The notes under the pieces: generated by a model | What the model was told of the DNA's origin: nothing | The model's database searches: none | Seen by the model: the letters and a program-made list of their open reading frames with translations, nothing else | Position numbers and translations under genes: made by a program | In this document: one piece after another, positions 1-7,520 of the stretch | How the letters are laid out: the number at the start of each line of letters is the position of its first letter | Position numbering within the stretch: the first letter of the stretch is position 1 | NCBI GenBank assembly: GCA_001805125.1 | Contig: MHEF01000169.1 | Location: 1-13,529 of the forward strand | Direction: 5' to 3' | Length of the DNA: 13,529 nt | Origin: Nitrospirae bacterium RBG_13_39_12 | GTDB lineage: Bacteria; Nitrospirota; Thermodesulfovibrionia; Thermodesulfovibrionales; SM23-35

Positions 1-1
1 A

Positions 2-61
2 GGCAAGAGGCAGGTTTCGATGTTTGAGATGACCAAGCTGGTCAACAAACATCTGAGTTAG
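2..61 (+). CDS. C-terminal end of an unrecognised protein (partial)
   Basis: An open frame enters from the left edge and ends at a TAG at 59-61, giving a 19-residue tail, GKRQVSMFEMTKLVNKHLS. A strong intrinsic terminator begins about 30 bases further on, which supports this being a genuine gene end. The tail is too short to assign to a family. The DNA of this tail also holds an interrupted inverted repeat: GATGTTTG (19-26) pairs with CAAACATC (46-53), and GACCA (31-35) with TGGTC (39-43). Confidence 0.5.
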   Translation, partial: GKRQVSMFEMTKLVNKHLS

Positions 62-93
62 GGAAGAAGCAGAACCTGGAGAATTAGTTAAAC

Positions 94-141
94 AAGGGCA
101 GGCAGGAACTATCTTTTAAGGTTAGATCTTGCCTGCCTTTT
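94..141 (+). terminator. Intrinsic terminator after the first gene
   Basis: A hairpin is formed by GGCAGGC (97-103) and GCCTGCC (131-137). Further pairs, including G-T wobbles, extend it to about 94-107 with 127-140, and the right arm runs into four T residues (138-141). It lies about 33 bases after the stop at 61 and probably ends that transcript. Confidence 0.75.
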
Positions 142-164
142 ATGTTTGTGTATATCCGGAAACG

Positions 165-193
165 TTGACAAAGTCTGGTCGTTAATTTAGAAT
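165..193 (+). promoter_or_regulatory. Sigma-70-type promoter candidate
   Basis: TTGACA (165-170) matches the -35 consensus exactly. It is followed after 17 bases by TAGAAT (188-193), five of six matches to the -10 consensus. Transcription would start near base 200. The first gene downstream starts at 516, so the leader would be about 315 nt and would contain both REP-like hairpins. Alternatively the transcript is a small noncoding RNA. The rest of 142-515 holds only this, the repeat pair at 311-396 and AT-rich sequence. Confidence 0.45.
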
Positions 194-310
194 TCACGAG
201 AACTAAGCTGGTCATTTGTACGAGGTATTAATCTTCAAAATTTTATAGTAATTCCCTTTCTTAATTATTCATAAAAAATTTGTGTCTTTCGTATTTAAGT
301 TGAAAACACA

Positions 311-396
311 CTGGATCCCCGGGTCAAGCCCGAGGATGACATTCTTAAGTGATTGTTATTGTTCGTCATTCCCGCGGTTCTTAAGCGGGAATCCAG
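311..396. repeat. Pair of REP-like hairpins in opposite orientation
   Basis: The second hairpin is ATTCCCGC (368-375) with a perfect complement GCGGGAAT (385-392). The first (311-340) is a related but imperfect hairpin around CGGG-TCAAG-CCCG. The outer ends CTGGAT (311-316) and ATCCAG (391-396) are complementary, and the inner ends GATGAC (335-340) and GTCAT (366-370) also face each other, so the two units are inverted copies around a ~25-base spacer. The organisation resembles dispersed REP/BIME or Neisseria dRS3-type palindromes (from memory). Any short ORF read through it is not credible. Confidence 0.7.
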
Positions 397-515
397 TAAG
401 TCTTATGACTCTTTCAATTTTTTTACGAATGAACCAAAATTTCTTCTGGAACATTTTTAAAAACTTTTTTGTCTAAATTACCAAGACAGGTCATAAAAAA
501 TATAAGGAGGATGAA

Positions 516-1970
516 ATGAGAAGAAGGTATCTTTACTTTGCTTTAATCGGTGTGCTTCTTTTGGGACTTGGATACAATCAATTGGCAGTTGCAGAAAAAA
601 ATGAGACAAAAACAGAAGCTGTTTCAAGCGGGCTTGAAGACCAGACAGGCGTTGCAGTAACCATATATAATGTCAATCTTGGCCTTGTAAAAGACCAGAG
701 GGAGATAAAGTTATCTAAAGGAATTGGAGATTTGAGATTTATGGATGTAGCATCACAGATAATTCCCACAAGTGTGTATATAAAGTCTCTCGCGGATCCT
801 GAAAGCCTTCAAATTCTTGAACAGAACTATGAATATGATCTGCTGAATCCACAGAAGCTTCTCGATAAGTATGTAGGGAAAGAGGTGAAACTCTATTATA
901 AAAATCCTTACACAGAGAGAGAAGAGATTATGGAAGCAACGCTCCTGTCGAATAACGGCGGTCCTATATTCAAAATAGGTGAAGAGATAACCTTCGGTCA
1001 TCCCGGAAGGATTATATTTCCAAGGGTTCCGGAGAATCTCATATCAAAGCCTACCCTTGTCTGGCTTATTGAAAACAGTCTCTCAAAGGCACAGAAAGTT
1101 GAGGCATCGTATCTCACAAATGGAATTAACTGGAGGGCTGACTATGTTGTTACATTGAACGATAAAGATGACAGGGCAGACCTTTCCGGCTGGGTTACTA
1201 TTGATAATAAAAGCGGTACGACATACAAAGATGCAAAACTCAAGCTTGTTGCAGGTGATGTGAACAGAGTCAGGGACGAATACGAATATAAAGACAAGAT
1301 GATGAGAGTGGCGGAGCTGGCAGCAAAAGCAGAGCCGCAGTTTAAAGAGGAAGAGTTCTTTGAATATCACATATACACCCTGCAGAGGCTGTCAACCATT
1401 AAAGAAAATCAGACAAAACAGATAAGTCTTGTAACTGCTGACAGTATACCGGTTAGAAAAGAACTGCTCTACCATGGCGCAAGGTATTATTACTATAACC
1501 AGCATGGCGAGGTTATAACAAACCAGAAGGTTGGTGTGTTTGTAGAGGTTGAAAACAAGAAAGAACATAATCTGGGGATTCCTCTGCCAAAGGGCACGGT
1601 CAGAGTATATAAACATGATGATGAAGGGAGCCTTCAGTTTGTTGGAGAGGATTCTATAGACCATACGCCAAAGGACGAGAAGGTCAGGGTAAAACTCGGG
1701 GATGCTTTTGATGTTGTTGGAAGCAGGAAACAGACAGACTGGAAGAAAATTGCCTATGATACCTACGAGGCGGGTTTTGAGATATCACTCAGAAATCATA
1801 AAAAAGAGGATGTTGTAGTTAAGGTAATAGAGCCAATACCAGGAGACTGGAAAATGCTCAGTTCATCTCACAATTATAAAAAAACAGAGGCATTCACTGC
1901 TGAGTTTAATATACCAGTGCCTAAAGACAAGGAGACAAAACTTACATACAGGGTAAGGATGAGATTTTAG
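516..1970 (+). CDS. Secreted DUF4139 domain protein
   Basis: The 484-residue protein has a cleavable signal peptide: basic MRRR, a hydrophobic stretch at about residues 7-24, and a likely cleavage after AVA near residue 26. It should therefore act in the periplasm or envelope. The rest matches my recollection of DUF4139 (related to the C-terminal part of 'mucoidy inhibitor A'-like proteins): a beta-rich body with the typical WRADYVVTLN and LSGWVTIDNKSGTTYKDAKLKLVAGDVNRV segments (about residues 205-255), and a C-terminal PGDWKML plus KETKLTYRVRMRF ending. No catalytic residues are known for the family and its role is unknown. The start is supported by AAGGAGG (504-510) five bases before the ATG. 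nth follows after 36 bases with its own strong ribosome binding site, so the two may be co-transcribed without an obvious functional link. Confidence 0.85.
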   Translation: MRRRYLYFALIGVLLLGLGYNQLAVAEKNETKTEAVSSGLEDQTGVAVTIYNVNLGLVKDQREIKLSKGIGDLRFMDVASQIIPTSVYIKSLADPESLQILEQNYEYDLLNPQKLLDKYVGKEVKLYYKNPYTEREEIMEATLLSNNGGPIFKIGEEITFGHPGRIIFPRVPENLISKPTLVWLIENSLSKAQKVEASYLTNGINWRADYVVTLNDKDDRADLSGWVTIDNKSGTTYKDAKLKLVAGDVNRVRDEYEYKDKMMRVAELAAKAEPQFKEEEFFEYHIYTLQRLSTIKENQTKQISLVTADSIPVRKELLYHGARYYYYNQHGEVITNQKVGVFVEVENKKEHNLGIPLPKGTVRVYKHDDEGSLQFVGEDSIDHTPKDEKVRVKLGDAFDVVGSRKQTDWKKIAYDTYEAGFEISLRNHKKEDVVVKVIEPIPGDWKMLSSSHNYKKTEAFTAEFNIPVPKDKETKLTYRVRMRF

Positions 1971-2006
1971 ATATCTTATCCCCTTTTTCTGGACAAAGGA
2001 GGGAAT

Positions 2007-2639
2007 ATGACAACGAAAGAAAAGACGGTAGAGATTATAAGGAGATTAAAAAAAGAATATCCTGAACCCAAAACAGTCCTTAATTTCAAATCCACTTTTG
2101 AACTTCTTGTTGCAACAATACTTTCAGCACAGGCTACAGATATACTTGTTAACAAGGTTACCGAGATCCTTTTCAAAAAATACAGATCAATTGAGGATTA
2201 TGCAGAAGTCGCTCTTTCGACACTTCAGAAAGACCTGAGCTCGATAAATTTTTATAAGAACAAGGCTAAGAATATTCAGGGTTGTGCAAGAATAATAATA
2301 GAAAGATTTGATTCAAAAGTTCCGAGAACAATGGAAGAACTCATAAGCCTCCCTGGTGTTGCCAGGAAAACAGCAAACATAATACTGTCCAACGGTTATG
2401 GGATTAACGAGGGGATTGCAGTCGATACCCATGTAAAAAGACTTGCGTACAGGCTTGGGCTTTCAAAGAATGAGGACCCTGTCAGGATAGAAAAGGATCT
2501 AATGCCCTTGACACCAAAACAGGAATGGGGAACTCTTTCTCATCTCTTAATATTTCACGGGAGAAGGATATGTCAGGCAAAAAAGCCAAGGCATCAGGAA
2601 TGCGTGCTTTATGATATTTGTCCTTCAAAGGCTCTATAA
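2007..2639 (+). CDS. nth: Endonuclease III (DNA glycosylase/AP lyase)
   Basis: The 210-residue length is normal for Nth, which excises oxidised pyrimidines and nicks the abasic site in base excision repair. The helix-hairpin-helix reads LPGVARKTA (residues 115-123), with the expected catalytic Lys at 121, and the catalytic Asp is D140 in VDTHVKRLAYRLG. The C-terminal iron-sulfur loop keeps the usual spacing (first ligand, six residues, second, two, third, five, fourth), but the ligands are C189, H196, C199, C205: the second cysteine is replaced by histidine (codon CAT at 2592-2594). The start is fixed by AAAGGAGGG ending four bases before the ATG. Assignment to nth rather than mutY is supported by the short length and the Lys/Asp pair. 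Confidence 0.93.
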   Translation: MTTKEKTVEIIRRLKKEYPEPKTVLNFKSTFELLVATILSAQATDILVNKVTEILFKKYRSIEDYAEVALSTLQKDLSSINFYKNKAKNIQGCARIIIERFDSKVPRTMEELISLPGVARKTANIILSNGYGINEGIAVDTHVKRLAYRLGLSKNEDPVRIEKDLMPLTPKQEWGTLSHLLIFHGRRICQAKKPRHQECVLYDICPSKAL

Positions 2640-2705
2640 CTGATTATATAGGGAGTAGTTATAATTGTTAATAAGGGGATATAAAAATTTAAAAATAATA
2701 CTACA

Positions 2706-2736
2706 TTGATAAACTCCATGAACAATCGGTTATTAT
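2706..2736 (+). promoter_or_regulatory. Promoter candidate abutting the start codon of the TPR gene
   Basis: TTGATA (2706-2711) and TATTAT (2731-2736) are separated by 19 bases, slightly long. Initiation 6-8 bases past the -10 box would fall around 2743, only a few bases before the ATG at 2747. There is no Shine-Dalgarno sequence, and an in-frame TAA (2744-2746) directly precedes the ATG, so the start cannot lie further upstream. A near-leaderless mRNA is the simplest reading. Confidence 0.4.
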
Positions 2737-2746
2737 ACGTGTATAA

Positions 2747-3937
2747 ATGATTAGGTGTTTTTTAATAGAAACTTTCCTTTTCTTTTTATTGCTTTTAGTC
2801 TCAGCAGGTTCTTATGTCTACGCAGAGATTCCTGACATAGTATCAGAACAGAAAAAAGCAGTTGTTACTGTTTATGTGAATGATAAAAATGGAAAGCATA
2901 TTGCTTCAGGCGGTGGTTTTATTATTGATCAAAGTGGAATTGTAGTAACCAATTGTCAGGTTGTCGTAAAATGGTTTGAAGAAGTTCAAAATAAATTGGT
3001 TGCAGTAACGGAAGATGGTATTTTTTTACCAATTGAAAATTTAATCTCACCCAGCTGTGAAAATAATCTTGCTCTATTTAAAGTAAGGTCAAAAGAGCTT
3101 CCCGCGGTAAAACTTGCCGCAGATTATAAACCAAAGACAGGAGAAAGTATTTTTGTTATAAGGAATCTACAGGGAACGGAAACTGCTTTTTCAGATGGAA
3201 TTATCAAAGATGTTCGTAAAAGGGATAAGCTTATTCAGATTTCTGTTCCTGTTGCTCTGGAAAATAGCGGAAGCCCTGTATTTAATAACAAAGGTGAAGC
3301 TGTCGGCGCTGCTGCATCCCTATCGGGAAAAAATAAAAATATTAACTTTGCTGTGCCTCTGAAAGATATTTCTAAACAGCTTAATAAATATAAAAAACTT
3401 GAAGAAAAGCTTGCAAAGATGGTTGCACCTTCTATTCCAAAGCCTTCTGTTGAAAGAAATACCAAAATCAGGAAAGAAGCAGAAAAAAAACGGGACGATG
3501 CTGATGAATATTTTCTGCAGGGGTGTTCTTACCATGAGTTAGGTATGTATGAAGATGCTATAAAATTGTATAGGAAGTCATTGAAAATCAAACCTGATTT
3601 TGCAGAAGCATATGTTAATCTTGGTGTAGCCTACTACAAACTGGGCAATTATACCGGTTCTATTGATGCATATAAACATGCGATAAGAATAAAACCAGAT
3701 TTGCCATCAGTTTATAATAAACTCGGTGCCGTTTACATTATCCAAGGTGTATATCCAAAGGCTCTCGATAGTTTTAAGAAGGCAATAGATGTCGACCCCG
3801 ATAATGCTGTCGCACACTATAATCTCGGTTTTGCTTATTTCCTGAATGGAGAGAAGGCCGCCGCTTTTAAGCAATATATAATATTGAAAGACCTTGATAG
3901 AGAACGTGCAAAAAGTCTGGCTGATTTGATTTATTAA
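2747..3937 (+). CDS. Exported HtrA-like pseudo-protease with TPR repeats
   Basis: A 396-residue protein. Residues 1-26 are a signal peptide (hydrophobic core FLFFLLLLVSAG, cleavage near VYA-E). Residues about 30-215 have the trypsin-2/HtrA fold signature: SGGGFIID, IVVTN, NNLALFKV, NSGSPVFN, NINFAVP. The triad is broken. The TNxH position is Q71 (TNCQVV), the D of DLAL is N107, and only the serine S174 in ENSGSP survives; E172 also replaces the usual Gly of GNSG. A basic linker (about 236-252) leads to four TPR units starting near residues 253, 287, 321 and 355, with the usual Leu-Gly-Tyr-Ala-Pro pattern. There is no PDZ domain. The likely role is a periplasmic binding scaffold rather than a protease. 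It stands alone between nth and the convergent YkuD gene. Confidence 0.8.
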   Translation: MIRCFLIETFLFFLLLLVSAGSYVYAEIPDIVSEQKKAVVTVYVNDKNGKHIASGGGFIIDQSGIVVTNCQVVVKWFEEVQNKLVAVTEDGIFLPIENLISPSCENNLALFKVRSKELPAVKLAADYKPKTGESIFVIRNLQGTETAFSDGIIKDVRKRDKLIQISVPVALENSGSPVFNNKGEAVGAAASLSGKNKNINFAVPLKDISKQLNKYKKLEEKLAKMVAPSIPKPSVERNTKIRKEAEKKRDDADEYFLQGCSYHELGMYEDAIKLYRKSLKIKPDFAEAYVNLGVAYYKLGNYTGSIDAYKHAIRIKPDLPSVYNKLGAVYIIQGVYPKALDSFKKAIDVDPDNAVAHYNLGFAYFLNGEKAAAFKQYIILKDLDRERAKSLADLIY

Positions 3938-3960
3938 TTATTAAACAGGAGAATTTATCT

Positions 3961-4563
3961 TTAGGGTTTGATTTCTATCGGCGTTTTGTCCGGAACGAGC
4001 TGCCAGATTTCATCTATTTCATGGTTAGTAACAGCGATACATCCGTCTGTCCAATCCCAGGTCCTGTGAGTTTTCCCGATATTCTCTAATTTATTGGGTA
4101 ACCCGTGAATCATGATGGCACCCCCAGGGGATACCCCGAGTTTTTTAGCATTTAGGATGTCAGATTTGTTAGGGTAGGATACGTGGATTGATTTATAAAA
4201 CTTACTGTTTGGTTTCCTTGAATCCAGAATATAATTCCCCTCCGGTGTTTTTTTGTCACCAGAGTTGATTTTATGTCCTTTGGGCTGTTTACCCAATGCA
4301 ACTTTATAAGCCTTTAGAATTTCTCCGTCCCGCAATACCATTAGGATTCTTTTGCTCTTTATAACAATAACCTTATCGGCGTTGAGCTGTGTAGCGAATA
4401 CTTTCCCGGGTCTATAAAAGAAACAAGTCCCAGAAATTAGTGCAACAAGGCAGACAAATAATATGGTTTTACTAAGTACAAATTTATTTATTTCTAAAAA
4501 GTGGAGCTTTTGAGTTATATTTGCTTTCTTTAAAATATCTTTCTTCCGGGATAAACGCTTCAT
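3961..4563 (-). CDS. Membrane-anchored L,D-transpeptidase (YkuD) family protein
   Basis: A 200-residue protein. A basic N-terminus (MKRLSRKKDILKK) is followed by one hydrophobic segment at about residues 29-49, predicted to anchor it in the inner membrane with the rest in the periplasm. The YkuD domain spans about 62-200. KTPEGNYIL (105-113), IMIHGLPN with H153, and TDGCIAVTN with the catalytic-type C175 give the expected His ... Ser/Thr-x-GC arrangement. Family members form or edit 3-3 peptidoglycan cross-links or attach proteins to peptidoglycan; this short YafK-like subgroup is less well defined and could hydrolyse rather than crosslink. No LysM or other wall-binding domain is present. No Shine-Dalgarno sequence is visible before the ATG, and no alternative Met occurs before the membrane segment. 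It converges on the TPR gene with a 23-base gap and diverges from the CinA-like gene. Confidence 0.85.
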   Translation of the reverse strand: MKRLSRKKDILKKANITQKLHFLEINKFVLSKTILFVCLVALISGTCFFYRPGKVFATQLNADKVIVIKSKRILMVLRDGEILKAYKVALGKQPKGHKINSGDKKTPEGNYILDSRKPNSKFYKSIHVSYPNKSDILNAKKLGVSPGGAIMIHGLPNKLENIGKTHRTWDWTDGCIAVTNHEIDEIWQLVPDKTPIEIKP

Positions 4564-4733
4564 AGCTACAAATTTATTTTAACTTAAAATTGCTTTAAAT
4601 ACAAACATTTAGCTGAAAAATATTATAATAACAAACCATATATTATAAAAATTAACCTTAAATCAAATAATTGATTAATGATACTTATCGCATATTTGAA
4701 TGAAATATTTTTCTTTTGCTGTATATTTATTAT

Positions 4734-5210
4734 ATGGACAAAGAAATTTTAGATCTCATTAATAAAGTGCATGAACTTTTCAGGAAGCAATACCTGACAC
4801 TTTCTGTAGCTGAATCATGCACTGGAGGACTTATCAGTCATTACCTCACAACCGTTCCGGGTGCAAGCACGTTTTTCAGAGGAGGGATAGTTGCTTACTC
4901 AGTTGAGATGAAAAAGGAAATCCTCGGCATCTCCTCAAAAACAATTTCAAGGCATGGAATGGTAAGTGAGGAGACCGCAAAGGAAATGGCTGAGAGGGTT
5001 AGAATTATGGCAGAAACCGACTTCTCTCTTTCGACCACAGGCAACCTAGGGCCAGAGGTACTTGAAGATAAAGATAAGGGGCTTGTTTATATCGCAGTCT
5101 GCAAAAGAGGAGGAACCTTTTCAAAGGAGTTGAGGTTGAAAGGGGAGCGGGAGGTAATTAAAGAAAAGGCAACCCTTGAAGCTTTGAAATTTCTGAATGA
5201 GTTAATTTAG
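4734..5210 (+). CDS. CinA C-terminal domain protein (nicotinamide-nucleotide amidohydrolase, PncC-like)
   Basis: A 158-residue stand-alone CinA-C domain of normal length. Family members deamidate nicotinamide mononucleotide to nicotinate mononucleotide in NAD salvage. Visible motifs are VAESCTGG (25-32, with the candidate nucleophile S28), FFRGGIVAYS (47-56), and TTGNLGP (101-107), where most homologs have TGxAGP, so this loop is slightly divergent. A TTG at 4716 would add six residues (LYIYY-type) that look like promoter sequence; the ATG at 4734 is preferred. There is no Shine-Dalgarno sequence, and TTGAAT (4696) with TGTATA (4720, 18-base spacer) would start transcription near 4732, so the message may be leaderless. 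ligA starts 16 bases downstream. Because DNA ligase LigA releases NMN, linkage to an NMN amidohydrolase makes metabolic sense (inference). Confidence 0.85.
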   Translation: MDKEILDLINKVHELFRKQYLTLSVAESCTGGLISHYLTTVPGASTFFRGGIVAYSVEMKKEILGISSKTISRHGMVSEETAKEMAERVRIMAETDFSLSTTGNLGPEVLEDKDKGLVYIAVCKRGGTFSKELRLKGEREVIKEKATLEALKFLNELI

Positions 5211-5226
5211 ATGAAGGGAAGGATTA

Positions 5227-7260
5227 ATGACAGACGGTATCCCTGGTAGTATCAAACAAGAAATAGAGAAACTGGTTAAAGACCTGAACTATCACTGCTA
5301 CCGGTATTATGTCCTCGACTCTCCTATTATTTCTGATGAAGATTACGACCGCCTCTATTTTCATCTGAAGGAACTGGAAGAGAAATACAGATACGTCTTG
5401 CCGGATTCACCTACCCAGCGGGTTGGGGCACCCCCTCTAGAGAAATTTGAGAAAGTCAGACACACTGAACCAATGTTATCCCTTGACAATGCCTTCTCAC
5501 ATGAAGATATAGAGGAATTTGAAAAGAGAATAAAAAGGCTTCTCAAGTCTGACGAAGAAATTGAATATACCGTTGAGCCGAAGTATGACGGCCTTGCCAT
5601 AGAGCTGTCATATAGAAACGGCCTTCTTTATAAAGCATCTACAAGAGGTGACGGATATGAGGGTGAGGATGTTACGACGAATGTAAGAACCATAAAATCT
5701 GTTCCAATTAAGATAGAAGAAGTAAGCGGGATTCCTCGGGAGGTCGATATTCGAGGTGAGATATACATGGATATTGAAGAATTTGAGAAACTGAATAGGG
5801 AAAGAGAGGGAAAAGGCGAGCCTCCCTTTGCAAATCCAAGGAATGCTGCTGCTGGTTCCGTAAGGCAGCTCGACTCTTCTATCACTTCGGGACGTAAACT
5901 CCACCTTGCATGTTATGGGATAGGTGCTGTGAGGGGGATGGAGTTCAAAAGCCAATTGGAGTTTATCAAATGGCTTGAGAAGGCGAGATTTCCTGTGCCT
6001 GCTGTTGTAAAAAATGTGAAAGGAATTGATAAGGTTTTAAAGTTTGTCAAAGATATAGAGGAAAAACGAAAGAGTTTTACTTTTGAAACCGATGGCGCTG
6101 TGGTTAAGGTGAATGATTTTGGACTGCAGCGTCTCCTGGGAATGAAGACGCGGGAGCCGCGCTGGGCTATTGCATATAAATTCCCCGCTCATCAGGGGAT
6201 TACGAAAATAAAAGATATTCAGGGGAGTGTCGGTAGGACCGGAGTGATAACTCCATTTGCTATTTTTGAGCCGGTAAGAATCGGGGGTGTAACTGTATCC
6301 CGCTCTACTTTACATAATTGGGATGAGATGGAAAGAAAGGATATAAGAATAGGAGACACAGTAGTTGTTGAAAGGGCCGGTGATGTAATCCCGCATGTGT
6401 TATCTGTAATAAAAGACAAGAGGACAGGAAAGGAGGAGCCATTTCATGTCCCTGAGAAATGTCCTGTCTGCAGGTCAACAGTGGTACGGGAAGAGGGCGA
6501 AGTGGCTGTAAGATGTATCGGGTTGAACTGTCCGGCACAGGTCCAGGAGAGAATTAAACACTTTGCATCAAGAGGTGCAATGGATATAGAAGGACTCGGG
6601 GAAAAGAACGTTGAGCTTTTCTATTCCAATGGACTTATACACAATTTTGTGGATATCTATAAACTGAAAAAGGAGGAGCTACTTAATTTACCAAGATTTG
6701 CTGAAAAATCAGCCCAGAATCTTGTGGAAGCAATTGAAAAAAGCAAAAGCACTACGCTCGCTCGATTCCTCTTTGCACTGGGTATTCTGCACGTCGGCGA
6801 GTATGCATCAAAACTTCTTGCAAAGAATTTTGAGAAAATTGAAGACCTTTACAAAATAAGCCCTGAAAGAATTATGCAGATTAAGCAGATGGGTGAAAAG
6901 ATTGCAACCTCAGTATCTGACTTTTTCGATGATCAAAAAAATCTTAAAGCACTTGTTGATCTCATAGAAAAACATGGTATTAAGATAACAAACCCGGATT
7001 TTGAGGGCAAAGGTAGAGGGAAGAAGCCTCTCGACGGTCTCACATTTGTCATTACAGGGACACTGCCCAAACCAAGGGATGAGGTAGAGAAGCTTATTGA
7101 AAGCCTTGGCGGCCATGCATCCTATTCAGTCTCAAAGAGCACTGATTATGTTGTTGTAGGAGAAAATCCTGGCTCGAAACTCCAGAAGGCACAGAAGTTT
7201 AAGGTCAAAACAGTATCTTATGACGAGCTGTTGAAGATAATAGGGAAGCACAAGAGTTAA
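5227..7260 (+). CDS. ligA: NAD-dependent DNA ligase
   Basis: A full-length 677-residue LigA, the replicative ligase that seals nicks using NAD and releases NMN and AMP. Domain order is complete. Domain Ia carries YYVLDSPIISDEDYD (27-41). The adenylation domain has the active-site lysine K119 in EPKYDG, plus ETDGAVVKV (287-295) and the AIAYKFP motif (314-320). Then come the OB fold (SVGRTGVITP, VERAGDVIP), a Cys4 zinc finger (C412, C415, C430, C435), helix-hairpin-helix repeats (about 450-580), and a C-terminal BRCT domain (about 598-677, LTFVITGTL ... KSTDYVVVGENPGSK). The start has a GGGAAGGA ribosome binding site (about 5216-5223) and lies 16 bases after the CinA-like gene, consistent with co-transcription. 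Nothing unusual is seen. Confidence 0.97.
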   Translation: MTDGIPGSIKQEIEKLVKDLNYHCYRYYVLDSPIISDEDYDRLYFHLKELEEKYRYVLPDSPTQRVGAPPLEKFEKVRHTEPMLSLDNAFSHEDIEEFEKRIKRLLKSDEEIEYTVEPKYDGLAIELSYRNGLLYKASTRGDGYEGEDVTTNVRTIKSVPIKIEEVSGIPREVDIRGEIYMDIEEFEKLNREREGKGEPPFANPRNAAAGSVRQLDSSITSGRKLHLACYGIGAVRGMEFKSQLEFIKWLEKARFPVPAVVKNVKGIDKVLKFVKDIEEKRKSFTFETDGAVVKVNDFGLQRLLGMKTREPRWAIAYKFPAHQGITKIKDIQGSVGRTGVITPFAIFEPVRIGGVTVSRSTLHNWDEMERKDIRIGDTVVVERAGDVIPHVLSVIKDKRTGKEEPFHVPEKCPVCRSTVVREEGEVAVRCIGLNCPAQVQERIKHFASRGAMDIEGLGEKNVELFYSNGLIHNFVDIYKLKKEELLNLPRFAEKSAQNLVEAIEKSKSTTLARFLFALGILHVGEYASKLLAKNFEKIEDLYKISPERIMQIKQMGEKIATSVSDFFDDQKNLKALVDLIEKHGIKITNPDFEGKGRGKKPLDGLTFVITGTLPKPRDEVEKLIESLGGHASYSVSKSTDYVVVGENPGSKLQKAQKFKVKTVSYDELLKIIGKHKS

Positions 7261-7284
7261 TTTTAGTTTTATTATTTTCTTGAA

Positions 7285-7309
7285 ACGTGGTTCCTTGTTT
7301 TGACCACGT
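7285..7309. other. Small hairpin after ligA
   Basis: ACGTGGT (7285-7291) and ACCACGT (7303-7309) form a perfect 7-bp stem with an 11-base loop, 25 bases after the ligA stop. No T-tract follows, so it is not a canonical intrinsic terminator, though it could protect the 3' end of the message. Confidence 0.35.
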
Positions 7310-7313
7310 ACTC

Positions 7314-7520
7314 GTTAACCCGGATAATGCAGTTAGATTTTAAAGCTGGTAGGCACATATGCATCAAAATCTCTTGAATGCAGAATTTGCGCATGCATGG
7401 TTATTTAAACGATATGAATGAAAACGTGCACGTTATCTGAGTCATTAAACCGCTCACAAAGGTGCTGCTCAAGAGCTTTTGCTACACATATGCCTACCGT
7501 GAATTTCATTTTGGGTTAAT
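7314..7520. repeat. Long imperfect palindrome (MITE-like or structured element)
   Basis: The element is centred on the perfect 12-base palindrome AACGTGCACGTT (7423-7434). The left arm at 7348-7383 (starting GGTAGGCACATATG, ending CTCTTGAATGCAG) matches the reverse complement of 7465-7498 (starting GGTAGGCATATGTG, ending CTCTTGAGCAG) with about four small gaps and a few mismatches. Weaker similarity continues outward to GTTAACCC (7314-7321) and GGGTTAA (7513-7519). The arms differ by about 20 bases in length. No credible gene lies inside; a 34-codon minus-strand frame (7405-7509) is a product of one arm. It could be an old inverted duplication, a non-autonomous transposable element, or a transcribed structured RNA. 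Confidence 0.55.

Noticed and set aside
282..476. 64-codon plus-strand reading frame in the region before the DUF4139 gene
   Set aside because: It runs straight through the REP-like hairpins, lacks a ribosome binding site and has no protein-like composition.
7405..7509. 34-codon minus-strand frame starting MKFTVGICVAKALEQ
   Set aside because: It looks protein-like, but it lies within one arm of the imperfect palindrome, has no ribosome binding site and stops early. It is treated as part of the repeat, or at most a gene fragment.
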